From: Syngnathus acus | Taxonomy: Eukaryota; Chordata; Actinopteri; Syngnathiformes; Syngnathidae | Length of the DNA: 64,000 nucleotides | Assembly: GCF_901709675.1 (NCBI RefSeq) | Contig: NC_051098.1 | Location: 12,243,918-12,307,917 of the forward strand | Direction of reading: 5' to 3' | The notes under the pieces: generated by a model | The model's database searches: none | Seen by the model: only the letters and a program-made list of their open reading frames with translations | Told to the model about the DNA's origin: nothing | Made by a program: the position numbers and the translations under genes | Part shown: in pieces, positions 31,501-41,209 of the stretch | Numbering within the stretch: position 1 is the stretch's first letter | Layout: each line of letters opens with the position of its first letter

Positions 31501-32075
31501 GGATAAATAGCATTTCAATTCATTTGAATATCCATCTAAAACATCCCCGATGTTTTTATTAAAACACAAAGCTGTTTATCTTCCATGAGACAGCAATTCA
31601 TTCTTAAGTATAACTTCTAATACTAGTGTATAGTGTCTAATAACTAGTGTATGTGCATGATGAATATTTGAGGTAAACAAATTCATAAACTAGCATGAAA
31701 TGGCACCACGTTCTTCCTGACATCACCAAGGAGTAACTATGCGCGTTTCAAAAAGTCAAAGGTCAACCCCCCCTCAAAGTACACAAAGGTACTTAAGTAT
31801 TTGTACTCCGTTACTTGCCCCCACTGGCAGTTGTGTCGTTTTTTCTGACGTTCCAGTACTTACCCTGCAAACTTCCTCTGGAAGTTGTCAGCGGCCACTT
31901 GTGTAAACGTCACGTCTTTTGTGATGAAACAACAATAACAAAGCATTGTTGCAAAAAAAAAAAAAAAAAGAAATAAAAATAAAGTCAAAGCGAAGTGAGG
32001 TGAAGGCGGCCACTCACCGAGGGAGAGCAACAGCAAGCCCGCGACGTGCCACTGGCACTGCTGGTCGCGAATCAT
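16502..32075 (-). CDS. b3glct: Beta-1,3-glucosyltransferase (B3GLCT, Peters-plus enzyme)
   Basis: Fifteen minus-strand exons: 32018-32075, 29483-29526, 25850-25892, 23277-23386, 23030-23106, 22660-22771, 21385-21521, 21249-21312, 20931-21062, 20571-20640, 20204-20317, 17996-18095, 17627-17746, 17041-17185 and 16502-16672. All phases fit. The product is 498 residues, the length I recall for human. The enzyme adds glucose in beta-1,3 linkage to O-fucose on thrombospondin type-1 repeats in the ER. Visible features are an N-terminal hydrophobic signal segment (about 12-26), a non-catalytic N-terminal half starting at [12 protein letters not shown], and a GT31 half with the metal-binding DDD at 348-350 ([11 protein letters not shown]). 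The conserved [15 protein letters not shown] and [11 protein letters not shown] blocks follow. The C-terminus is KTEL, a KDEL-type retention signal in place of human REEL. The first two exons are short and weakly conserved, so the 5' end is the least sure part. Confidence 0.92.
16849..16905. repeat. (CATA)n microsatellite
   Basis: About 14 CATA units followed by a short TTAATTAATTAATT run, in the last b3glct intron. Confidence 0.9.
18939..19015. mobile_element. Short TTAA-type palindromic MITE, copy 1
   Basis: Starts TTAACTCATTCACTGCCA and ends TGGCAGTGAACGAGTGAATAA, so the two ends are inverted repeats. The core TTGACGACTATAGACGTCAA is itself nearly palindromic. It lies in a b3glct intron. 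Copies 2 and 3 are at 46560 and 50779. Confidence 0.75.
21736..22262 (+). mobile_element. LTR-like element fragment A (probable solo LTR)
   Basis: Begins TGTCACGACC, doubled by a local 11-bp duplication. It carries CACCTGCCTCTTGTTACCTG, a TATTTAAG TATA-like box near 21856 and, near its end, an AATAAA followed by CCTGGTCCAAGCTGCATTT. The order (start TGT, TATA-like box, AATAAA, conserved end) suits a retroviral-type LTR. Segment 32534-32990 shares this order and several of the words. It has no coding region. Its right boundary is uncertain. Confidence 0.45.
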
Positions 32076-32360
32076 TGTCGTTTCGGTTCGCCGAGGCCCA
32101 GGGACACCGGTTCCGGCCCCGCACGGGCAGCTCGGCGTGTCGGGGGCTATCTAAGCGCGGCCGCAAGGCACATACGACGCGGGCGTCGGAGCTCCGAGTA
32201 CTTTGACGAGCAAACGGGGGAGTGAAGTGAGGAGCGAGGCAGAGCGCGAGTGGGAGCTCTCGCTCAGCTTTTTCTCTCTCTCTTCTCTCGTGGTGATAGG
32301 CGGCATCGTCACTCCACCAGCGCGACTCAGGGGCGCCCTCTGGCAGGCCAGAAGAGACAT
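32076..32360. promoter_or_regulatory. CpG-rich promoter region of b3glct
   Basis: The 300 bp upstream of the b3glct start are GC-rich with many CpG dinucleotides (GCGAGGCAGAGCGCGAG, GCGGCCGC), unlike the surrounding AT-rich DNA. No TATA box is evident. The transcription start cannot be placed from sequence alone. Confidence 0.5.
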
Positions 32361-32533
32361 TGCACCCAGAGTTGGGTCGATGCATCGATATTTGGGAAAA
32401 TCAGCTCGATTTCTTTGTCATTTTTGTTTTTAGGTAAACACGGATAAGGAAAATGGGTATTTTATTTTTTTAAATTATTTGTATCCCTTTCATGAGCTGT
32501 AACCTTAATGTGTCCCAATGATGCTTGAAGTTG

Positions 32534-32990
32534 TCACGTCCGTGCCAGAGCACGCTCGGCCTGCACTTCCCTCGGCCGCACCCCTTTCGTTACTGTAATG
32601 TTTGTCACCTGCTTCCTCTTGTTACCCTGTGTATTTAAGCCCTGCCCGTGTGTTTCTCCCGGTCCGTGTCTACTGTTCTGTTCCGGTTCGTGCCCAGTGG
32701 TCCTGTTCCTGTCGTCTGGTTTTCCCCCGGTCTGTCTGGACGCTCACGGTCAGAATTTTAACCTCTTGTCCAAGTGGACTTCTGTCTGTCTGTCGGTCGG
32801 TTTGCTGGCCGTGAGTCTGTATCCCGTCTGTCTTCGGTTCCCCACCTCCCTCCCTTCCAACTCCCTTTCCATTCACTGATTCCTGGTTCAAGCTGCATTT
32901 GGTCGCCCTGGCTCAACTCATTCCTGACCGAGGTTGCCTGGGGCTTTATGCAGCGGTCGCTTCTCCGGCCCTAATAAAAAATGAAAACAA
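32534..32990 (+). mobile_element. LTR-like element fragment B (related to the one at 21736)
   Basis: Begins TGTCACGTCCGTGCC, then CACCTGCTTCCTCTTGTTACCCTG, then GTATTTAAGCCCTG, and later CCTGGTTCAAGCTGCATTTGG. The same words occur in the same order in fragment A. It is rich in TCTGTCTG-type repeats inside. It lies just upstream of the b3glct promoter. No coding region. Confidence 0.45.
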
Positions 32991-35900
32991 GTGTACTATG
33001 TGTGTGATAGTTACGCTTTATAAATTCATTCATTCATGCATTTATTCATCATCCAAAGTGCTTATCTATTGCTATTCTCCGCATGTTCAAATTTATAAAG
33101 ATTTTTTGGGGGGCTGGAACGGATTAATGGCATTATAGCTTATTTCAACGCGGAAAATATATTAAGGGAGCTCTGCATGCTTATTGTGGATATTGTGATT
33201 TACGGTTGCGTCAAACTGCAACTGCACTGCATCATACTGAGACGTGAATTTTTTTGGTCCCCCTATAGCACCAGTCACAAATCACATCCATTTGAGACAG
33301 AGCGTGCTCATTAGCATTTTCAAAACTGTAATGAAATCAGTCGCCGCGCACGGAAACCAATTGGGGAACAAACGGTTGCTATTAGTTACCACTATTGAAA
33401 AGAAATACAAAATATAAAGCTCTTGTCTTAATCATAGCGTAGTATTGACATTAGGATGTGTGAAGAGGAGGAGGGGGAGCAAGTTAAGGTGGAGATGCTA
33501 AAGTGGCGCCTCTCTGCGGGATTAATGCAGACCTCTCGCGCTTCACTGGCATCATACACGATGGCCTGTGCAAAATGCAATTTTGCACGCATTCCCCGTG
33601 ATGCAACACGCTGTTATTTCCACATCTAATGGCAGTGTTTATCCCGCGCATACGCATCACTTCCTTCAGCCTCACTGTGTGGCGTGCAGACGTTCTGCAC
33701 AAGGTTTGAGAACCGCACGTGGTAATCAAACCTTTGACATCAAGTTACCAAGTAACCATCAAAAACGTGCCTGAGCTTTAGTTAATATGGGCCTGACTCA
33801 AAGGGCATTTGGACAGTACAAAAAAATACCACTCAAGAGCTTGACCACTTTTTTTTTTTAATGGAGAGCTATAAAACAAACCAAGGGATGTGCACTTTTT
33901 TTTTTTACAACCTTGGCTCACTGTCCCTTAAATCGCACTTCCAAGTACACTTCCTCGTCTTCCAACCGATACGAAGTGAAGTGATCGGGTTTATTGGAAC
34001 CCAAATCCTGCGGTTGCTGCAGATTTTCTCAGGCAACGGTCACCGTTGATGGCAAAGTGTCTACCCTCGGATAGGGCCATTTGAAAATATTTTTTCACAT
34101 TTAGTTCCTGGCATGGCCAAGCTAAAGCTGTTTGCAGGCCCAGCTTTGTGCCCATTAACTGCTTTGGAAAGGTTACACCAGCTTATTATTAGCCAATAAA
34201 ATCCCATCATTTTGCGCTGGCCTTTTCCCACCTCCAGCCGCGGCTTCCCATAAAAGAGGCACGCGCTCATAACCACAGTTAACAACAAAAGACAGTGGAC
34301 AAAATGATGGCATAAAAATGATGAAAGGAGTGAGGCTAAACATTGAAGATTTCATTTGTCCTTTATTTCCATGCCTCCTTTTTTTCAGTCTGAACTGGTT
34401 TTGTCCAGTTTGAACAATGCTCAGGGTGCAAGCAGATTGAGATGCAAGAGGAGGAGGCGGTTTACTTCAGTAAACAACTCAGGTTCAGGAGTGTCCACAT
34501 GTCCCGGATGTCGATCTCGAGGTTTGCATGTGGTTACAGCTGAAACAGACCAACACAGAAAGAATCATGTCATTTATTCCAACAATGAGCAATAAAGTGA
34601 ACGAGGAGCACACTTTTGGGACAACGGTGTCCAGTTCTGCGGCACAATAAAAGTTGGTCTTATAAAAAAAATAAAAAAAACTTAACGATTCCACATCGAG
34701 CTGCCAGGAGGAAGGAAGGAAAGGACACCTTGGTGGCCTCTCGCAAGGAGGCGACTGGCCTGACTGTGGATTTATTTCTATTACGTAAGGTCTCAAATAA
34801 CTGGCAAGAAGCGGGAAATTTTTTTTTCAATGATGTTAGTAACTCCTAAGAAAAAGTGTAGCCTCAAAAGTGACCTTTGCAAAACTTTCTGTAAAAGCTA
34901 CCCACTAAATTGTCCCCATCGCACATTGGGAGGCTCAACGAGTTCATCTTATATACCGTGTTGACCTTCGTTTCATAAAACCATATCAGAAGATTGTGGT
35001 TCTCATCGCCGGGTCGCAATTTCCACTAGAAGCGCTCTCTGCTCTTTTTTTTTTTTCTCCCCCCTCTAAATGGGCCTCTTTGCGCTCAGCGTGTCACCAT
35101 CGGCGGTAATGAAAGGAATCACGAGAAGGCGCCTGATTGGATGGTGCAGTGTTTGCAAGGACTTCATTTCCCCTCTCAAGTGTACTCCTATCGATTGCAA
35201 AGCCATAAAAGGAGGTTCACCTTGACAGAACGGCGTCACGTCAAATGCGCAGGCTTGATTGATTTTGCTGGACCAAGTCGTCTCCGCTGCGCTTGGGAAG
35301 CCGAACGGTACCCATTAAAATTGGAGCTGCGGGCAAAACATTCATCCTATGCTTTAGTTCATGTGTTCATGTGCTATACTGATTTTGCAATGTCAATTTT
35401 CATGATGTAAATGCAATGAGAGATGGCGTCAAATATCACATCACAACTTGATATTTTGCTCCAAGTTGTGTAGCTTGCGATGTAGAGAACATGCTGGATG
35501 TGGTGCTAACCCAATCCGAGCTCGGGGGACCTTCTCACAAGACCCTTCCTGGTGCCGGGAAGCCGCGGCCTTACCGCGAGTTGATTTCAGTGCAGTTGAT
35601 TTCAACTCGCTAAGGGTGACGACGAAGGAAGCCAATTTGTCTCCTTGGAATCAATCACATGCAAGTCATTTATGTGTCCTCGTAAAAACTTCAGTGCAGA
35701 AATAAAAACGTGGCAATATTTGGTGCCATAAAGACTGGCTGCTTGTTGATGAGGCACGATGGTCCTGCAGCTACAGTTGCAATGAAACTTGGAGTTAATG
35801 GGGGGCACGGAAATGCCAATCATTTCGTTACGACTCTGCCTCGCTCAATTCCCAATCAGACGGACAAACAGGAAATGAAGAAAATCTTCCATTGTGTGAG

Positions 35901-37349
35901 GTTAAAGTTAAGAAGTGGATTTGTTCTGTCAGCATATGCAAATGTTGGCTGGAGAGGGGCGCCCTATAAAATGTGCCCTGAAGCGCCACATTAGCTTGGG
36001 CTGGCCCTGCTATCACAGTTCCTTAGCAACCGCTCCGTCATCAACGACAGTTCCCAATCGATCTTGGATGACAAACGCATATAAACAACTTAAACTCTAC
36101 TTAAAGATTTTGAGGTCTTCTTGATAGGGTTCGATTAAGAATAGATTTTCCCACTTGCATTTCCCACTTCTTACTCGAGCATGATGGAAAATATTGCCAA
36201 TACTGCTTGAAGCTGTGAAATGTGCCGCTATGGCGACACCTTGAGGCCAATATGAGCACTTTGAAGGTAAGCTTTCAAATTACGACTGTGGTGTGGTGTA
36301 CCTTAAAGGAGATAAGGTTGACATTTCAAAGGATCACGTTCAATTCTCTTGAGGAGACTTCCAAGCTGGAGCCCGAGAGCCCGATCGAAGGCAACTAAAT
36401 TCCAGGCCGCCCCGCCGCGACCTTCCCGCTTCAGCTCCCAGATGCCATGATTCGGTGAGACTGGTGCGAGAATAGAAAGGTCGTGCCTGGTTATTCGGAT
36501 TGCCACATTTCTACACCAAGCGCAGTCAAGCAATTTCATTTTTTAATTCATTAATCACACAATTTTCTGTAATTAACCGTGATCAAAACTTCTTGCCTAC
36601 AGGTTTGCCCACAAGGCCCCCGGTGACCTTTTTAGATTTGCCGAAGAACGTAACATTTGCAGATTTCTTTTCATTATTCTTTAAACTTTATTTTGGGAAC
36701 TTGTTTGTTTTCAGGATCAAAGCCATTGGGACAATAAAACCCAAGTGAGACCATTTATTCTAGCTAAAATTGCCTTGGCACGTGTATGATCTTTTTTTTT
36801 TGGTATGAAAAAGCATTTAAAGTGATATTGATGGCTAATATTTGATTTAGCACATTCCTGTTCTATATTTGTGTCTAATTGACATCCATTGAAATCTGAA
36901 GTTACTTGACTAGTTACTTTGTACAATGAATGAATGAATCTTTACTTCGAACATGATTTAAAGAATAAAAACAATAAAAAACAAACAATATATATCACTG
37001 TTCGAAAAGAGTCCATTTTCTCACTCAGGTAACGATAGATAGGGCGGACTACTTTTTTGTTTGACTTGACTCCTATGATTCTCTCTTTAATCCCCAATTT
37101 GTGGCCCCGCTCTATCTCCACTTGTGCATCTTGCACGCTCGCAGTCGCGGTATTCTCCGTTCGAGTTTAGCGCCACGGCGTCCCACAGCCAGCTCCAGAC
37201 CAGCAGCCAACCGTCCCGCCGGTTCAAGTGGCCGCTTGCCCAATTAGACACTCGCGGGGGGCTCGGCTGTAGCCAATGTCCGCCGGCCACAGGGCTGCCG
37301 ACAATCAGGATAAACACGCGAGGAGCATCATCATCATCCTCATCCTCAT
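32991..37349. other. Intergenic region between b3glct and hmgb1
   Basis: Over 4 kb with no supported gene. Open frames are short, overlap on both strands and match nothing I recognise. The last 250 bp (from about 37090) become GC- and CpG-rich, consistent with the hmgb1 promoter. Confidence 0.5.
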
Positions 37350-37411
37350 TGCGCACTCACATCGCGCTTTTTGTCCCATTGTCTGAGACGACAGACACGC
37401 GCACGCACCAG
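37350..37411 (+). other. hmgb1: Candidate non-coding first exon of hmgb1
   Basis: A CpG-rich stretch ends in a strong donor, ACCAG/GTAAGC, at 37411/37412. The acceptor before the start-codon exon is at 38355-38356, so the 5' UTR intron would be about 945 bp. The start of the exon is not determined. This is inferred from the splice signals and from the fact that the coding exon opens right after an acceptor. Confidence 0.4.
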
Positions 37412-38367
37412 GTAAGCCTTTGCTTGTCGCCAACTTGTTGGGCGTTTCTGTGCAGCGTGGAGCGCAGCCTTGACTGTGGAGCGCGTTGCCTGTACCCGTG
37501 CGCGAGTGTCGAGGTGTGAGGGCGAAAAAAAAAAAAAAAGGGTGAACTTACTTGAATGACAGCGATAGGCAAGGATGCTAGCATAGGGAGTCTGTCGAAT
37601 GGGTGTCTCATTTTGGGAAAGGCGAAAAACGCTTAAAAGGGGAGTGGGTCCATTTCCACACGTAGCGTGGGGTGACGGCTGACTCCTCCCAATGTCAGCA
37701 CACACACTCACGGCGTGGGTCAGCGTAACGTCCGCACTTGTGTCAACGGAGCGCTAACCTCCGAGAGCTAGCCCGCTACGTTAGCTTAGCCTAGCATAGC
37801 CTCGTCTCGTTGTAGCGTGCTAGAAAAGCCCATACCTGGTAGAGAAGGTGAATTTAGAAAATATGCTATTGTCACCACTAATGCATCTTCAGTATGACAC
37901 TTTTTCCGAGCGTGGCGCCGGTATGTGACGAGCGAGGAGGGCCTACGGCCTACTCTTAGCCGTCGGCCTCAGCTCAGCCACCTGAAATGGTTAGCTCGCT
38001 GTCGGTGTGCTAACAAACTGGAGGACACAAAGCCATCGCTAAGGGCGGAGCTAATGCTAATGTATTCATTGACAACTTTCACCTGACGCTAAAATAGCCC
38101 TCGTACATGTTATTGCGGTTACTGGAAAGCACAGGATAGCTTTAAATTCTGATTTAATTCGCAATCAAGGTGGTGGGACTGCAGATCATCAGTCATTCAC
38201 TCAGGCAGCCACTTTTGCTTTGTCCTCCCTCCAGCCCCATTAAACAGACAAAGAAAGCCCCTAGTCAGACATTTGCATATTGCCTGTGCTTCTCCATTGT
38301 GTTGTATTTACATTCTTTCTTAAAATAAATATCTGTCTTATCTCTCGTATGTGCAGCATAAGACAAA

Positions 38368-39465
38368 ATGGGGAAGGATCCAAAGAAGCCAAGGGGCAAA
38401 ATGTCCTCTTACGCCTACTTTGTGCAAACGTGCCGAGAGGAGCACAAGAAGAAGCACCCTGAGGCAAGCGTCAACTTTGCCGAGTTCTCCAAGAAATGCT
38501 CCGAGCGATGGAAGGTAAGCGAGAGATGACCAATTCTGGATGGGAAGGCTTTCGAACTCCAGTTCGGGGGCCACAGTGCATTCCTCACAGTGCAACCTCC
38601 CTATATATGGGGACTAATGTGACAAATATTAAGAAGAAGAAAAAAAAAAAAGGCTTGCTTATTGTGTATTTGCTTTTGTTCAAGACCATGTCCCCGAAGG
38701 AGAAAGGCAAATTTGAAGACATGGCTAAGATGGACAAGGTGCGCTATGAGGCCGAGATGAAGAACTACATCCCCCCCAAGGGACAGAAGATGAAGCGCTT
38801 CAAGGACCCCAATGCCCCCAAGAGACCGCCGTGAGTACACCTTCCATTGACCTCAAATAAAGGCGGGGCTACCCGTTCAGGCTCGGCTAGTTCGAGCGAA
38901 TGGTTAACAATACGCGTGCCAACAGGTCGGCCTTCTTCCTGTTCTGCGCCGACTTCCGCCCGAAGGTGAAAGGCGAGCACCCGGGCCTGTCCATCGGCGA
39001 CACGGCCAAGAAGCTGGGAGAGATGTGGAACGGCTTGTCCATGGAGGACAAGCAGCCCTACGAGAAGAAGGCGGCCAAGCTGAAGGAGAAGTACGACAAG
39101 GTAATGTCACATTGCAGTTATACGAGGGTGTGCACACTTGTGCAACCAACCAATTTCATTGTTTAAGATTTACATTTTTTTTTTAATGGTTCACATTAAT
39201 AGGATAACAAGTTTTGAAATGTTCTGTCGTATTTGTTAATATCACAAAAATGTGGCATTTGAGTGGGGTGTGTAGACTTCTGCATGCACAATAAGTTGAT
39301 GAAAATAATTTTGTCTCGGTGTCGCCGTAGGATATCGTGGCCTACCGCACAAAGGGCAAAGTGGCGCCGGTGGCGGCGGCAGCAGCGGCGATGGACGATG
39401 ACGACGAGGAAGACGAGGAAGAGGAGGGAGATGACGATGAAGACGAGGAGGAGGACGATGAGTAG
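38368..39465 (+). CDS. hmgb1: High mobility group box 1 protein
   Basis: Four coding exons: 38368-38514, 38685-38830, 38926-39100 and 39331-39465. Phases agree; 200 residues. The coding exon follows an acceptor by 11 bases, so the start is well set. HMG box A covers about residues 8-78 and box B about 94-162 ([17 protein letters not shown]). The redox cysteines C22, C44 and C105 match human C23, C45 and C106. The protein bends DNA in chromatin and can act as an alarmin when released. The tail is acidic, but the lysine-rich linker that precedes it in mammals is replaced by [11 protein letters not shown]. The sequence agrees about equally with HMGB1 and HMGB2 in places. I chose hmgb1 because b3glct is its divergent neighbour, as in human, and because box B begins [12 protein letters not shown] as I recall for fish hmgb1a. 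Confidence 0.88.
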
Positions 39466-39872
39466 GCGAGGGAGGGGCGAGGGACCTGAATTTTTGTCGA
39501 TTGCCATATAACCAACCACAATGTATTCAAGCCACCATGTTGACGTTCAGATGGAACATGTGAATATTTAATGTTTTTAAGATGTACTGTACAGTGTTAA
39601 GGAAAGAAAAAAAACAACCACATACATATCTTCCCTTTTGGGGGACTTTTCTTGTGCTCGTTTTTCTCCCCTGCCAGCAGGACAGTATTAAGTCGCTCTA
39701 GGTGTTCCTTCTCACTCGGAAATGAGATTTCCCGCTTTTGATTGTATGGTACTGTTTTTATTTTGAAAAGTCTTCTTTTCCACGTGCCATCTTCCTTGTA
39801 AGTATTATGTTTGAAAACCACTCGAATATCAACAAAGTGCAGCTGTCGACATTCAAGAATGTCCTATCGTAA

Positions 39873-39878
39873 AATAAA
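39873..39878 (+). promoter_or_regulatory. Candidate poly(A) signal of hmgb1
   Basis: AATAAA about 408 bp past the hmgb1 stop codon, followed by a T-rich stretch (TGTTTTTCTGTTCTTTTTT) typical of a downstream element. Confidence 0.55.
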
Positions 39879-40097
39879 TGTTTTTCTGTTCTTTTTTAAG
39901 AAGTCATTCTTTTGCTCGCTGTGCTGGTGGCAACATTTTCACTCTTGCTGAGTTTGCGGCTCTGGAGATAAAAAACAAAACAAAAAACTGTTTGACTAAA
40001 AGGAGCATTGTGTAAACTGAAGATATAACTTCAAATTACAAATATTGTTTGCAGCACTTTTATGCATAAATTGAAAAGTGCTAAAAACACGAAGCCG

Positions 40098-41209
40098 CTA
40101 CGGCGTCTGTATTGTCCTCCTGTTACGAAACCTTCTCTTGATGTACTGCTTGATCTCCTGCATTTTGAAGCAGTAGATAATCGGGTTGACTGCGGCGGGC
40201 AGCAGGCTGTACACCATGATTACCACGATGCGCACCGACTCGGTGAAGTGGTATCCCTGGTGGTTGGCCATGTACACGAAGCAGCGTGGCGTGTAGTAGA
40301 GGCCCGTGACCAGCAGCTGCGGCGAACACGTCGACAGGGCTTTACTGCGACTCCCGCCGCCGTACTTCTTGGCCACCGTGGCGATGACTGCGCAGTAGGA
40401 GAAGCTGATCAAGGAGAGCGGGCACAGGAGGCTGAACATGGCCAGGGGGAAGGCCAACTCATTCACCTGAGTGTTAGAAAATCCGCACGGTTGGATCATG
40501 GCGGGAAAGGCGTGCTGCGCCCTACCTGGGACTGGTCGCAGCTGAGCCTGGCGATGCTGTTGTGGTCGCAGTAGCAGTGGCGGATGACGTGCGAGTCACA
40601 GTAAGGCAGCACGACAACGTGCATGACCACGGCCACCATCCAGGACGCCGGCATGAGCCAGGAGATGGCGCACAGCAGCGTGACGGCGGCGTTGGTGACC
40701 ACGGCGGGGTAGCGCAGCGGGTTGTAGATAGCCACCAATCGATCCAGCGCCATCAACATCAGGATGAAGGAGTGCGTGGCGCCCAGGAAGTGCACAAAGT
40801 ACATTTGCGTGAAGCAGGCAGCAAAGGCCACCCGCGGCTCGTCCAGCCAGTACCTGCCCAGATTTAGATCCTCAACAAAATAATCATGACAATAAAGCCT
40901 CCAAAAACAAAAGGGACCTTGAAGCAGTCCCTGATAAAAGTCAATATGAAACATTTACCTCCAGATGACTTGGGGCAGCGTGACCGTGCCGAAGAATAGG
41001 TCGGTGAGGGCCAGGTGGCAGAAGAGGAGGTAGGTGGGCTTGTGGAGGATTCGGTCCAACTTGATGAGAAGCAAAATAAAGAGGTTCCCCCCGGCAATGG
41101 CCAGGAAGAGCAGCAAGAGCAACGCCGACACGGCGCCGTGATACTGAGGCTCCAGGCCTGGGAAGCCCAGCAGAAAGAAGTTCTTGTACCTTGTGCTATT
41201 GCTGGACAT
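40098..41209 (-). CDS. Odorant receptor with two coding introns (class I-like)
   Basis: Three minus-strand exons, 40959-41209, 40526-40853 and 40098-40466, join at GT-AG sites in phase and give 315 residues. The introns are 105 and 59 bp; each contains frame breaks if read through. Seven hydrophobic helices are visible. OR hallmarks are LLGFPGL near the N-terminus, HKPTYLLFCHLALTD in TM2, MALDRLVAIYNPLRYP at the end of TM3 (DRL instead of DRY), KALSTCSPQL before TM6 and NPIIYCFKMQEIKQ after TM7. Conserved extracellular cysteines are present. The LLGFPGL start and the position next to the chrna10 block suggest a fish class I-type receptor. The ligand is unknown. An earlier in-frame ATG adds 12 residues but is less likely. 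Confidence 0.82.

Noticed and set aside
31860-31928. Exon-like piece in b3glct intron 1 (minus strand, reads [18 protein letters not shown], followed by a GTAAGT donor)
   Set aside because: Including it breaks the reading phase into the next exon. Skipping it gives a clean 498-residue protein like human. It could still be an alternative exon.
39263-39530. Poly-Ser and Arg-rich frames over the end of hmgb1
   Set aside because: They are out-of-frame or antisense readings of the Asp/Glu-rich acidic tail.
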